A stretch of DNA of 64,000 nt from Actinoalloteichus hymeniacidonis (lineage in GTDB: Bacteria > Actinomycetota > Actinomycetes > Mycobacteriales > Pseudonocardiaceae), in NCBI RefSeq assembly GCF_014203365.1, contig NZ_JACHIS010000001.1, positions 1,178,001-1,242,000 on the forward strand, written 5' to 3'. Both the position numbers and the translations under genes were made by a program. Under the pieces are notes generated by a model. That model worked only from the letters and a program-made list of their open reading frames with translations, did not search any database and was not told the DNA's origin. Below are positions 28,957-37,481 of this stretch, in pieces. Position 1 is the stretch's first letter. Each line of letters opens with the position of its first letter.

Positions 28957-30612
28957 ATGCCGAAGTTGAGTGCACGGGCCGGTTCTGACGAGCCGGTTTC
29001 CTCCGCCGAGCAGCCCGCCCCGGGTTCCTCGGCGAGCGACGTCGGCGCGGATCCCCCCGACACCTCCGAGTCGGGTGACACCACGGGCCTACGTGCCCGA
29101 GCCGAATCGGCCGACCCGAACGAGTCCTCGGCGGCCGCGGAGACGCCCGGCCAGACCGATCCTCCGTCGCCGGGCGAGCCGGGGCCCCCGCAGCCGCCTG
29201 CCGCGCCACCGCCGCCCGCTGCGCCGGAACCCCCGGTGCCACTCGCCGCACCGGAACCGTCTGCGGAATCGGATGCGACTGGCGACTCGTCCGTCGTCGA
29301 CGAGCAGCAGGCGAGCGAGCGGGCGCAACCGGACTGGGACGGGTTCCCGGATGTCCTTCGTGGACGTCTCGCCGAACTCGCCGCGAGTGCGCTGGGCGAG
29401 ATGAAGCCGCTGGAGATCCCCCGGCCCCTGCGGCCGGTCGCGAAGTTCACCCCCGCCAAGCGGGCCAGGCTCGGCCGGGCGCCGTTGTTGGCCGAGCTGC
29501 GCTCCTCGACGGCGTTCCGGACGGCGGTGTTGCGTTGGGCGGATCGGAATCGGCCCGCAGCGGTGGACGTCGATGCGCAGGACCCGATCGTTCGGGCGGT
29601 GGCCTCGGTGTTGGCGGCCGACGAGTCGGCCGCCGAACGCGTCGGTGCGGTGTCGAGGCAGGCGGAGGACAGCCGGTTGCGCGCGGAGCGGGACGCGGCG
29701 CTGGCCCAGGTGCAGCGGTTGACCGAGGAACTGGAGCAGCTGCGGTCGGAGAACGGCGCGGTGCGGGCTGCGGTGGAGCAGGCGCGGGCCGAGTCGGAGG
29801 AGGACCTGGAGAAGTTGCGTCGCAGGCTGCGCGAACAGGGCGTGCGGGTGCGGGATGCCAAGGACGCCTCGGCTGCGGCGATCGCCGAGCTGGAACAGAT
29901 CAGGGCCGCGTCCTCGGAGGCGGTACGCGAGTTGACCCTGCAGCGGGATCGGGAGCGCGATCGGGCGGATGCGGAGCGGGCCAGGGCGAAACGGGCGATG
30001 GCCGATGCCGAGTCGGCCCGGCAGTCGGCGCGGGAGGCCAGGCAGGCCGACGAGGTGCGGCTCTCCCTGCTGGTGGACACGCTCGACGGCGCGGTGCTCG
30101 GCCTACGGCGGGAACTGGCGATCGGCGGCGGAGGCGGTCCTCGGCCCGCCGATCTGGTGGGCGGAGCGAGCACCGGTCAGGTGATGGCGGGTCGGGTGGA
30201 GGATCCGGCGGCGCTGGATCGTCTGCTGGCCCTGCCGACCGTGCATCTGGTCGTGGACGGCTACAACGTGACCAAGACCGGTTATCCGGAGCTGACACTG
30301 GCCTCGCAACGGGAGCGACTCGCCGCGCAGTTGGGCGCCTTGGCGGCCCGGACCGGAGCCGAGGTCACCGTGGTCTTCGACGGTGCCGACGTGGTGTCGG
30401 TACCCGCGGTGGTCAGTCGGGGAACCCGGGTGTTGTTCAGTGATCCAGGCGTGCTGGCCGACGACGTGATCCGTGCGTTGGTGGCTGCGGAACCGGAGGG
30501 CAGACCGGTCGTGGTGGCGACCTCGGACCGTGCGGTCGCCGATTCGGTGCGACGCAGAGGCGCCCATCCGGTGCCCTCGGTGATATTGCTGGCCCGATTG
30601 TCACGAATCTGA
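28957..30612 (+). CDS. NYN (YacP-like) domain RNA-binding/nuclease protein with coiled coil
   Basis: Predicted 551 aa in three parts. Residues 1-120 are acidic, Pro/Ser-rich and disordered. The middle (~residues 230-370) is a long charged heptad-type coiled coil (ERDAALAQVQRLTEELEQLRSENGAVRAAVEQARAES and on). The C-terminal ~130 residues are a PIN-like NYN domain with acidic catalytic-type residues: LVVDGYNVTKTGYPEL, EVTVVFDGADV, ADDVIRALV, VVATSDRAVADSVRRRGAHPVP. YacP/NYN domains are predicted RNases acting on tRNA or rRNA; the coiled coil suggests oligomerisation. Divergent from the exonuclease gene, possibly sharing a control region. A weak GATCC-AATA-GGATC hairpin follows the stop. Confidence 0.85.
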   Translation: MPKLSARAGSDEPVSSAEQPAPGSSASDVGADPPDTSESGDTTGLRARAESADPNESSAAAETPGQTDPPSPGEPGPPQPPAAPPPPAAPEPPVPLAAPEPSAESDATGDSSVVDEQQASERAQPDWDGFPDVLRGRLAELAASALGEMKPLEIPRPLRPVAKFTPAKRARLGRAPLLAELRSSTAFRTAVLRWADRNRPAAVDVDAQDPIVRAVASVLAADESAAERVGAVSRQAEDSRLRAERDAALAQVQRLTEELEQLRSENGAVRAAVEQARAESEEDLEKLRRRLREQGVRVRDAKDASAAAIAELEQIRAASSEAVRELTLQRDRERDRADAERARAKRAMADAESARQSAREARQADEVRLSLLVDTLDGAVLGLRRELAIGGGGGPRPADLVGGASTGQVMAGRVEDPAALDRLLALPTVHLVVDGYNVTKTGYPELTLASQRERLAAQLGALAARTGAEVTVVFDGADVVSVPAVVSRGTRVLFSDPGVLADDVIRALVAAEPEGRPVVVATSDRAVADSVRRRGAHPVPSVILLARLSRI

Positions 30613-31037
30613 TCCAATAGGATCGCTGCCACTCGATGAGGTGATCGATCGCACAGTGTCTGTTTCTGTGCGTCTTCTGCTTACTGTTTGTTGTCCCGCC
30701 TGCCGGAACAGCAGGTCGGATGATCGTGAATAGAAGAACACTGCGTAATCGCAACTAACCCTTTCGGGACCTTGTGCACTCGTTCACAACTTTTCCTTCC
30801 GGACAGTGGACTCTGTAGCTCACTACTCGTAACCTATCCGAGACCTCGCGGCGGGCAGTCGTCTACAAGGGGCGGCACTGCGGGTCACCGCCGAATCGGC
30901 ATGTCGGGGAGCCGAACCGGAATCAACACTTTCGGATCCGATCAAGGGATCAGTTCGTCGACAAGATCGGCGAGTTCCCGCTTCGATCAAGGTTCGACGG
31001 TAGGCGGTTGGAGAAGTACGAAGGAGTTGCTCGCGAC
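30613..31037 (+). other. 425-nt AT-richer intergenic region / probable long leader of the NlpC/P60 gene
   Basis: No gene is supportable here. Two small hairpins are visible near the left end (30611-30624; CCTGC-N7-GCAGG at 30699-30715), then an imperfect TTGTG-N8-CACAA symmetry at 30772-30789. The right half is GC-rich and could fold. Cell-wall hydrolase genes in actinobacteria often have c-di-AMP (ydaO) riboswitch leaders, but I could not find the conserved riboswitch core, so none is called. Confidence 0.5.
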
Positions 31038-32108
31038 GTGGCGTCGCATCGAATGAGAAGAACGATGCGTGGAGCGATGGCGGCGACCGTGGTGGCAATG
31101 GCGGTAAGCCTTGTTCCCGCGCAGGCCATAGCCCAGGAACTTCCCGACAACAAGACGGATGCGGTCGCCCAGCTCGAAGAGCTGGCCCACGAAGCCGTGG
31201 TCCTCACCGAGGAATGGCACCGCGCCAACGATGATCTCGAGGCCCGACAGGCGGAGCTGGAGGAGGCCACCACGGTCTTCGAGCAGTCCCGCGAGTCGGC
31301 CGAACAGGCGCGAGGTGACGAAGAGCTGTTCCGCGGCAACGTGGACGAGCTCGCCAACGCCTCGTACCAGGGTGCTCGGTTCAACAAGCTCTCCGCGCTG
31401 TTGGTCGCCGAGGACCCCCAGGCGTTCCTCGACCAGCTCTCCGCGCTGGACGTGCTCGCCGCCGGGAACGCCGAGTCCCTCGACCGGCTCACCGCTGTCG
31501 TCATGCAGGCCGAAGAGGCCGAGGAATCCGCGTTGGAGGCCGAGGAGGCCGCTGCCGAGGCCGCTGCCGAGGCCGAGGAACTGCGCACCGAGATCGACGA
31601 GCGCCGGGAAGAGATGGACATCCGGATCGCCGAGGTCGAGGAGCACATCGATGCGCTCACGGCCGAGGAGCGCGAGCAGTACGAGTCGGGCCCCGGCGGT
31701 GGCGGCGGCGGCCTCGACGAGGGCGAGTACGAGGTTCCCCCGGGTACCGGTACCGGCTCCGCCGCAGTCCAGTCGGCGCTGTCCCGCGTCGGAATGCCCT
31801 ACGTCTACGGCGCCCAGGGTCCCGGCACGTTCGACTGCTCCGGCCTGATGCTGTGGGCCTACAACCAGGTCGGCGTCTCGCTGCCCAGGAACAGCGCGGC
31901 ACAGGCGTCGACGGGAATGGCCGTCTCGCGTAGCCAGCTGGCCCCGGGCGACCTGATCGCCTACGGCAACCCGTCGGTGCACCACATCGGCATGTACGTG
32001 GGCAACGGCAACGTCGTCCACGCGCCGACCCCCGGTCAGAACGTGAAGGTCGTCCCGATCGACAACGGCTCCAGCAGCCCGATCGTGGCGATGCGCCGCG
32101 TGGCCTGA
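31038..32108 (+). CDS. ripC: Secreted NlpC/P60 peptidoglycan endopeptidase (RipC-like)
   Basis: Predicted 356 aa. Signal peptide RRTMRGAMAATVVAMAVSLVPAQAIAQ, then a ~180-residue Glu/Ala-rich coiled-coil domain typical of FtsEX-dependent hydrolases, a Gly-rich linker (GPGGGGGGLDEGEYEVPPG), and a C-terminal NlpC/P60 domain with the catalytic triad: Cys in FDCSGLMLWAY, His in VHHIGMYVG, and a following polar His in VVHAPTPG. It cleaves stem peptides between D-Glu and diaminopimelate. By position and layout it matches mycobacterial Rv2190c/RipC. AAGGAG lies 11 nt before the GTG. Confidence 0.92.
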   Translation: MASHRMRRTMRGAMAATVVAMAVSLVPAQAIAQELPDNKTDAVAQLEELAHEAVVLTEEWHRANDDLEARQAELEEATTVFEQSRESAEQARGDEELFRGNVDELANASYQGARFNKLSALLVAEDPQAFLDQLSALDVLAAGNAESLDRLTAVVMQAEEAEESALEAEEAAAEAAAEAEELRTEIDERREEMDIRIAEVEEHIDALTAEEREQYESGPGGGGGGLDEGEYEVPPGTGTGSAAVQSALSRVGMPYVYGAQGPGTFDCSGLMLWAYNQVGVSLPRNSAAQASTGMAVSRSQLAPGDLIAYGNPSVHHIGMYVGNGNVVHAPTPGQNVKVVPIDNGSSSPIVAMRRVA

Positions 32109-32140
32109 GCTTCACCGGCGAACCGAACAACGAACACGAG

Positions 32141-32184
32141 AACGGCCCGACCCGACTGCGACAAGCAGCGTGAGTCGGGCCGTT
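32141..32184 (+). terminator. Terminator after the NlpC/P60 gene
   Basis: AACGGCCCGAC/GTCGGGCCGTT stem (11 bp) with a 22-nt loop; the flanks (GAG...TTCTC) extend it imperfectly. Confidence 0.65.
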
Positions 32185-32200
32185 TCTCGTTGATGCGCCG

Positions 32201-32206
32201 TAAGAT
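32201..32206 (+). promoter_or_regulatory. -10-like TAAGAT for the secreted peptidase-like gene
   Basis: TAAGAT, eight bases, then the GTG at 32215. Confidence 0.5.
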
Positions 32207-32214
32207 CGGGTTTT

Positions 32215-33726
32215 GTGTCGGGCATGTCGCGGTCCCGCAGCTGGGCGACAGCGGCGATCACAGCTGCCCTGCTGACGGGCCTGGCGGTGATCGCCCTTCC
32301 TGGGCCAGGCCAGACCGTCGACACCGACCGGCACGGTGCGCCCGCCCCGGCGCCGCCCGCCTTCTCCGGATTCCCGACCGCCGCACTGCCCGACGCACGG
32401 GCGGGCTCGGGCGAACCCGCAGGAATGTCGGCCGAGGACGAGGCGGTCGCGGAACTGCTGGACCGGCGGGCCGAAGCCGTGTTGAACCGGGACGAACAGG
32501 CATTCCTGTCCACCCTGGACCCGGCGGCCGACCCGGCCTTCCGCCGCTCGCAACGCGAGACCTTCGCCAACCTCGCCGAGGTGCCGCTCGCCGAATGGGA
32601 CTACCGCATCGTGCGACCGGCCGCCTCGATGCCGGAGCCGCCTGCGAACCTCGCGATCGACGCGTTCGCCGCGACCGAGGCGGACGGGCTCGCCGCGCCC
32701 GAGGTCGAACTGCGCTACGCCCTGGCAGGCGTGGACGAGGCCAGCACCGGCAAACCGATGGCCTACCTCTTCGTCCGACGAGACGACCGTTGGTTCGTCA
32801 ACTCCGACACGAGCCTGGAGGCCCAGGGCAGACACACCTGGCGCGGGCCGTGGGCGTTCGGACCGACCGTGGTGCATCGGAGGGCGTCCGGACTGGTGTT
32901 GGGGCACCCCGAGAATGCGGAGTTGACCCGTCGGGTGGCGGACGAGCTCGACGCCGCGGTGCGGTCGGTCAGCGAGATCTGGGGTACCGACTGGTCACAG
33001 CAGACCGTGGTCCTGCTGCCCGGATCCACCGCCGAGTTCCAAGCCCAGGCGGGCTTGGTCTTCTCCCCGGACGACATCGCCGCGCTGGCCGTCGCCGACA
33101 GCGTCGACCTCGACACCCAGACGGCCACCGGACAGCGGATCGTGGTGAATCCCGCCTCGGCGGCCCGACTGTCCGATCCCGCCCTCGGGGTCGTGTTGCG
33201 ACACGAGGTCACCCATGTCGCGGCCCGGGGCGTCACCGCATCCCGGGCACCGATGTGGCTGCTGGAGGGTTTCGCCGATTACGTCGGCTATCGGGACAGC
33301 GGGTTCGCCGCCGCACAGATCGCCCCCGATCTCAGCCAGGCCCTGCGCGATCGACGGCTGGGAGCGCAGATCGATCCCGCTCCCTCCGGGGACCCGACGG
33401 GGGTTCCGATTGCACCGCCCGGGTCGGATCGGGTCGGAGACGAGTCCACCGAGGAATCACCGACGCCCTTGGCCTTGCCAGCCGACGGCGAGTTCCACGA
33501 GGGCGGCAATCGGCTCGACCTCGCCTATCAGACCTCGTGGTCGTTGATCGACTTCCTCGCCGACGGCTACGGCGAGTCCTCGGTGGTCGACTTCTATCGG
33601 CGATTGGCAGCCGCGAACGAGCCCACCGAGGTCGAGGTCGATCGGGCGATGCGGGCGGTCTTCGGCACCGGCCGGACGGTGCTGCTCGATCGATGGCGGC
33701 GAGCGGTCGAACGGGAACTCGGCTGA
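32215..33726 (+). CDS. Secreted or anchored gluzincin-like metallopeptidase
   Basis: Predicted 503 aa. An N-terminal signal/anchor helix (SWATAAITAALLTGLAVIALPG) is followed by a Pro/Ala-rich linker. A substrate-like domain of unknown type comes next (LLDRRAEAVLNRDEQAFLSTLDP...YLFVRRDDRWFVNSD). The peptidase region carries the zinc motif His330-Glu-x-x-His334 (LRHEVTHVAARG) and a third ligand candidate, Glu351, in WLLEGFADYVGY, a 16-residue spacing typical of gluzincins. A Ser/Thr/Pro-rich insert splits the C-terminal helices (LAYQTSWSLIDFLADGYGESSVVDFYRRL). Substrate unknown. It starts 106 nt after the NlpC/P60 stop. Confidence 0.8.
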   Translation: MSGMSRSRSWATAAITAALLTGLAVIALPGPGQTVDTDRHGAPAPAPPAFSGFPTAALPDARAGSGEPAGMSAEDEAVAELLDRRAEAVLNRDEQAFLSTLDPAADPAFRRSQRETFANLAEVPLAEWDYRIVRPAASMPEPPANLAIDAFAATEADGLAAPEVELRYALAGVDEASTGKPMAYLFVRRDDRWFVNSDTSLEAQGRHTWRGPWAFGPTVVHRRASGLVLGHPENAELTRRVADELDAAVRSVSEIWGTDWSQQTVVLLPGSTAEFQAQAGLVFSPDDIAALAVADSVDLDTQTATGQRIVVNPASAARLSDPALGVVLRHEVTHVAARGVTASRAPMWLLEGFADYVGYRDSGFAAAQIAPDLSQALRDRRLGAQIDPAPSGDPTGVPIAPPGSDRVGDESTEESPTPLALPADGEFHEGGNRLDLAYQTSWSLIDFLADGYGESSVVDFYRRLAAANEPTEVEVDRAMRAVFGTGRTVLLDRWRRAVERELG

Positions 33727-33790
33727 GACTCGACACCATCGATCACCTCGGTGATCGCGGGGCGACCGCCGGCTCGACGGGATCGCGCAT

Positions 33791-33796
33791 TACCCT
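33791..33796 (+). promoter_or_regulatory. -10-like TACCCT for pimB'
   Basis: TACCCT, seven bases, then the GTG at 33804. It decides the start within a much longer open frame. Confidence 0.45.
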
Positions 33797-33803
33797 CGGC
33801 CGG

Positions 33804-34940
33804 GTGCGTCGGACCCTCTTGGTGACCAACGACTTCCCGCCTCGACCGGGAGGTATCCAGGCGTATCTGCATGCCTTCGCCACCCGGCTACCCGGGCAGG
33901 AACTCACCGTCTACGCCCCGTCCTGGGAGGGACGCGCGGGCTCGCACACCGAGTTCGACGCCGCCCAGCCGTTCGAGGTCGTCCGGCATCCCACCAGCCT
34001 GATGCTGCCGACCGGCGACGTGCTGGCCCGCGCTCGGGAGATCCTGCGTGCCAAGGGCTGCGACACCGTGTGGTTCGGCGCGGCGGCCCCACTGGCCCTG
34101 CTGGGGCCCTGGCTGCGGGAGGCGGGCGCCCGCCGGATCCTGGCCAGCACCCACGGCCACGAGGTCGGGTGGTCGATGCTGCCCGGCGCCCGGTCGGCGT
34201 TGCGGCGCATCGGCGAGTCGGCCGATGTCGTGACCTTCGTCAGCCGCTACACCCGCTCCCGATTCGCCAGTGCCTTCGGTCCGACGGCGGCCCTGGAGCA
34301 CCTGCCGTCCGGGGTGGACACCGAGGTCTTCCGTCCCGACCCGGCGGCCAGAGCGGAGATCCGTCGCCGATACGACCTGGGCGACCGGCCCGTGGTGGTC
34401 TGTGTGTCCCGGCTGGTGCCCCGCAAGGGACAGGACATGTTGATCCGCGCCCTGCCGCAGATCCGCCGCCAGGTGCCCGACGCGGCGCTGCTCATCGTCG
34501 GTGGTGGGCCGTATCGCGAGCGGCTGCACCGCCTGGCCCTCGATCGCGGGGTCGCGGGCCACGTCGTGATCACCGGCTCGGTGCCGTGGGAGGAGCTGCC
34601 CGCGCACTACGCGGCCGGGGACGTCTTCTCGATGCCGTGTCGGACCCGGGGCCGGGGGCTGGACGTCGAGGGCTTGGGCATCGTGTTCCTGGAGGCCTCC
34701 GCCACCGGACTGCCCGTGGTGGCCGGCCGTTCCGGCGGTGCACCGGAGACCGTGCTGGACGGCATCACCGGATTGGTCGTGGACGGCACGGACGTCGCCG
34801 CCATCGCCGAGCGGATCGGTGCGCTGCTGGCCGATCCGGCGCAGGCCGAGAGCATCGGTCGGGCGGGCCGGGACTGGGTGTCCCGGCATTGGCGGTGGTC
34901 GGACCTGGCGGGCAGGCTCGCGGGCCTGATCAACGGCTGA
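33804..34940 (+). CDS. pimB: GDP-mannose-dependent mannosyltransferase PimB' (GT4)
   Basis: Predicted 378 aa with a GT-B fold. The N-terminal acceptor domain opens VRRTLLVTNDFPPRPGGIQAYLHAFATRLPG. The C-terminal donor domain has VVVCVSRLVPRKGQDMLI, LLIVGGGPYRERL, ITGSVPWEELPAHYAAGDVF, and the GT4 EX7E motif in VEGLGIVFLEASATGLPVVAG. It adds the second mannose to phosphatidylinositol mannoside in the cell envelope. It is convergent with fadD15, with only 18 nt between stops. The open frame extends 538 codons upstream through the preceding gene, but only the part from 33804 resembles the family. Confidence 0.92.
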   Translation: MRRTLLVTNDFPPRPGGIQAYLHAFATRLPGQELTVYAPSWEGRAGSHTEFDAAQPFEVVRHPTSLMLPTGDVLARAREILRAKGCDTVWFGAAAPLALLGPWLREAGARRILASTHGHEVGWSMLPGARSALRRIGESADVVTFVSRYTRSRFASAFGPTAALEHLPSGVDTEVFRPDPAARAEIRRRYDLGDRPVVVCVSRLVPRKGQDMLIRALPQIRRQVPDAALLIVGGGPYRERLHRLALDRGVAGHVVITGSVPWEELPAHYAAGDVFSMPCRTRGRGLDVEGLGIVFLEASATGLPVVAGRSGGAPETVLDGITGLVVDGTDVAAIAERIGALLADPAQAESIGRAGRDWVSRHWRWSDLAGRLAGLING

Positions 34941-34958
34941 GCTCCCTGGCCGCGCCGT

Positions 34959-36770
34959 TCACGAGCGGTAGATCGCCTCGATCTCCAGGGCCCGGCTACG
35001 GGCGATCGCGACGCGCTGCAGTCTCCGATCCGGGGTCAGATCGCCGTTGGCCTCGCTGAAGTCCTCGACGAGCACCCGGAAGCGTTTGATCGACTCCGTG
35101 GCCGACACGGCCTCGTTCGCCTGATCGACGGCCCGTTGCAGTTCGCGCAGCAGATCGGGGTCCTTGGCCAGCGCGTCGATCCCGGTGCCCGCCATCCCCC
35201 GATTCGCCTGCCAGGCCGTGATCGCCGCCGCGTCCAGCGTGATCAGCGCGCCGACGAAGGGGCGTCGATCGCCGACCACCATGCACCGACTGACCAGCGG
35301 ATGGAGCCGAACCCGTTCCTCCAGGGTGGCGGGCACGACCTTCCTGCCGCCCGCCGTCACGATGATCTCCTTCTTCCGACCGGTGATCGTGAGGAATCCC
35401 GCCGTGTCCAGCGCCCCGAGGTCGCCGGTGTGGAACCAACCGTCCCGCATCGCCGCGTCGCCCGCAGCCGCGTTGTTCCAGTACCCGCGGGCCACGATCT
35501 CGCCCTTGATCAGCACTTCATCGTCGTCGGCGATGCGCACCGTGACGCCCGCCATCGGCCTGCCCACGGTGCCGATCCGGGTGTCGTCGAGGCGATTCAC
35601 GCAGGCGGCCGAGCTGGTCTCGCTCAGGCCGTAGCCCTCGAGGATGGGCACGCCCGCGCCCCGGAAGAAGTGCGTGAGCGCCTCGCTGAGCTGGGCGCCG
35701 CCGGAGATCACCGCCAGACAGCGTCCGCCGAGCATCGCCCGCAGCCGTCGGTACACCAGCCGGTCGTACATCGCGTGTCGCAGACGCAGTTGGACCGAGG
35801 CCCCGCCGCCGTCCACCGCCCTGCTGTAGGCGATCGCGGTCTCCTCGGCGCCGTCGAACACCGAGCCGCGCCCGCCTGCCACCGCCTGGGAACGCGCCCC
35901 CTCGTAGATCTTCTCGAAGATCCGGGGCACCGTCGGTATGAACGTCGGTCGATAGGTGCCGAGGTCGCTGAGCAGCCCGGCGGTGTGGCTGGTGTGGCCG
36001 AGCGTGGTGCGCGCGTAGACCGCGCAGATCGCGATGGTCCTGGCGAAGATCTGCGACATCGGCAGGGACATCAACACCGAGTTCCCCGGTTCCAGCAGGG
36101 TCGGGTGCGCCGCGATCTCCGCGCGGACCTGCGCGAGCAGGTTCCGGTGGGTCAGCTCACAGCCCTTGGCGTGCCCGGTGGCGTCCGAGGTGTAGATCAG
36201 CGTGGCGAGCTGGTCGGCGCGCACCTCGCGGCGCCGAGTGCGCACCGTGCTGTTGGCGATCGCACCGCCCAAGGCGGTCAACTCGTCCACGGCGCCCGCC
36301 GCACCGGTCTCGGCACTGGGGCCCTCGATATGCCAGAGGTGCCCGACCTCGGGCAGCCGGGACACCACCGAGTCGACCCGACGGCGGTGCGCGGCGTCCT
36401 CCACGATCACCGCCCTGGCGCCCGAATCGGTCAGCACCCATTCGATCTGCTCGATGGACGCAGTCTCGTCGATCGGGACGCTCACCGCGCCCGCCGCCCA
36501 GAGGGCGAAGTCGAACAGGCTCCACTCGTATCGGGTGCGCGACATCAGCGCGATACGGTCGCCCGGCTCGATCCCCGCCGCGATCAAGCCCTTGGCCACC
36601 GCCATGACCTGCGCGGCGAAGTCGGCTGCGGTGACGTCGATCCAGGTCCCCTCGATCCGACGTCGGAAGCTGACCGTGGTGGCGAAGCGGTCCGCATTGG
36701 CCCACACCATGTCGGTGAGGTTCTCCTCGGCGGAGACGGTTGCGGAGGCGGGAACACTGAACTCACGCAC
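34959..36770 (-). CDS. fadD15: Long-chain acyl-CoA synthetase family protein (FadD15-like) with altered A3 motif
   Basis: Predicted 603 aa. Adenylate-forming enzyme fold: ADRFATTVSFRRR at the start, GDRIALMSRTRYEWSLFDFALWAAGAVSVPI, LEGYGLSETSSAA, GWFHTGDLGALDTAGFLTITGRKKEIIVTAGGRKV with the hinge and C-terminal lobe intact. The nucleotide-binding A3 loop is unusual: residues 193-203 read YTSDATGHAKG, where the family has YTSGTTGxPKG; the Lys is kept. It may still activate fatty acids to acyl-CoA, or activity may be reduced. The GTG at 36770 has GGGAGG upstream. Convergent with pimB'. Confidence 0.9.
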   Translation of the reverse strand: MREFSVPASATVSAEENLTDMVWANADRFATTVSFRRRIEGTWIDVTAADFAAQVMAVAKGLIAAGIEPGDRIALMSRTRYEWSLFDFALWAAGAVSVPIDETASIEQIEWVLTDSGARAVIVEDAAHRRRVDSVVSRLPEVGHLWHIEGPSAETGAAGAVDELTALGGAIANSTVRTRRREVRADQLATLIYTSDATGHAKGCELTHRNLLAQVRAEIAAHPTLLEPGNSVLMSLPMSQIFARTIAICAVYARTTLGHTSHTAGLLSDLGTYRPTFIPTVPRIFEKIYEGARSQAVAGGRGSVFDGAEETAIAYSRAVDGGGASVQLRLRHAMYDRLVYRRLRAMLGGRCLAVISGGAQLSEALTHFFRGAGVPILEGYGLSETSSAACVNRLDDTRIGTVGRPMAGVTVRIADDDEVLIKGEIVARGYWNNAAAGDAAMRDGWFHTGDLGALDTAGFLTITGRKKEIIVTAGGRKVVPATLEERVRLHPLVSRCMVVGDRRPFVGALITLDAAAITAWQANRGMAGTGIDALAKDPDLLRELQRAVDQANEAVSATESIKRFRVLVEDFSEANGDLTPDRRLQRVAIARSRALEIEAIYRS

Positions 36771-36802
36771 CTGTACCTCCCGGTGGCACTGTCACGGACA
36801 GC

Positions 36803-36808
36803 AACCTA
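36803..36808 (-). promoter_or_regulatory. -10-like TAGGTT for fadD15
   Basis: Minus-strand TAGGTT ~32 nt before the GTG. Unlike the leaderless cases it leaves room for a ribosome site (GGGAGG). Confidence 0.35.
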
Positions 36809-36946
36809 ACCAAATCGACGGGCCGGGGAACAGGGGCGGTGTCGCCTGGGCCAGGACCGGGCCGGTTTCCACCCGAGGTCGACGAGTCGCTGCGCCGGGT
36901 GGTGGCCCGGCCGAGGGCGGGTGCTCGCCGTAGGTGCTCGGCCTGG

Positions 36947-36952
36947 CAGGCT
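36947..36952 (+). promoter_or_regulatory. -10-like CAGGCT for the Rv2186c-type gene
   Basis: CAGGCT, eight bases, then the ATG at 36961. A one-base departure from the TAGGCT pattern. Confidence 0.35.
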
Positions 36953-36960
36953 CGACGGTC

Positions 36961-37350
36961 ATGCACGGCTTGGATCTCGCCGACGACACCTTCCTCGCGG
37001 TGCCCGGCGACCTGGTGTCGGCCGCCGTCGCCGAGCCCGCGTTCCTGCGTCGGCACTGGTCGGAGCTGGTCTTGCGGGTGTATGCGGACCGGGGTGTCAA
37101 GGGGCGGTGCTGGACGGTGGACGGGCCGCTGCACGGGACGATGGAGGTGTGGCTGGAGCCGGTGCTCGACGGCACGGTGTTGCACTACTACCTCCGCGTC
37201 GATCCCGTCGGTCCCGATGGCAGACCGCTCGACCTGACACCGGCTGCCCGAGGCAGACTTGCCCGCCGATGGCGGATCATCGGCCGGGGCGCCGCACTCG
37301 AACTCAAACTTCGTCTGGAGGCGGGTCGGGAACCCGGCCTCGCGCCGTGA
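36961..37350 (+). CDS. Conserved hypothetical protein (position of Rv2186c)
   Basis: Predicted 129 aa, starting MHGLDLADDTFLAVPGDLVSAAVAEPAFLRRHW. Conserved-looking blocks are ELVLRVYADRGVKGRCWTVDGPLHGTMEVWLEPVLDGTVLHYYLRVDP and the basic C-terminal helix ARGRLARRWRIIGRGAALELKLRLEAGREPG. It reads like a SRPBCC/polyketide-cyclase-type beta-rich fold, but this is a guess. An in-frame GTG at 36934 would add 9 residues. Divergent from fadD15 and upstream of the phosphoesterase. Confidence 0.75.
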   Translation: MHGLDLADDTFLAVPGDLVSAAVAEPAFLRRHWSELVLRVYADRGVKGRCWTVDGPLHGTMEVWLEPVLDGTVLHYYLRVDPVGPDGRPLDLTPAARGRLARRWRIIGRGAALELKLRLEAGREPGLAP

Positions 37351-37468
37351 TCCCACTCCGCAGCCACGGCCGAGACGGCGACGCACCCCCCTCCCGGCCG
37401 TAGGATCCCGCTGCCCGATGCGGGGAAATCCGCACGTTCGCCTCTCGTCTGGGCACCGGAAGAGCAGG

Positions 37469-37474
37469 TAGGTT
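37469..37474 (+). promoter_or_regulatory. -10-like TAGGTT for the phosphoesterase
   Basis: TAGGTT, seven bases, then the GTG at 37482. Confidence 0.5.
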
Positions 37475-37481
37475 CGTCCGC

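Noticed and set aside
30613-31037. ydaO/c-di-AMP riboswitch
   Set aside because: The conserved core strings of the riboswitch are not present in recognisable order; recorded only as an open possibility.
32190-33803. A 538-codon N-terminal extension of PimB'
   Set aside because: It overlaps the gluzincin gene in another frame; only the part from 33804 resembles the GT4 family.
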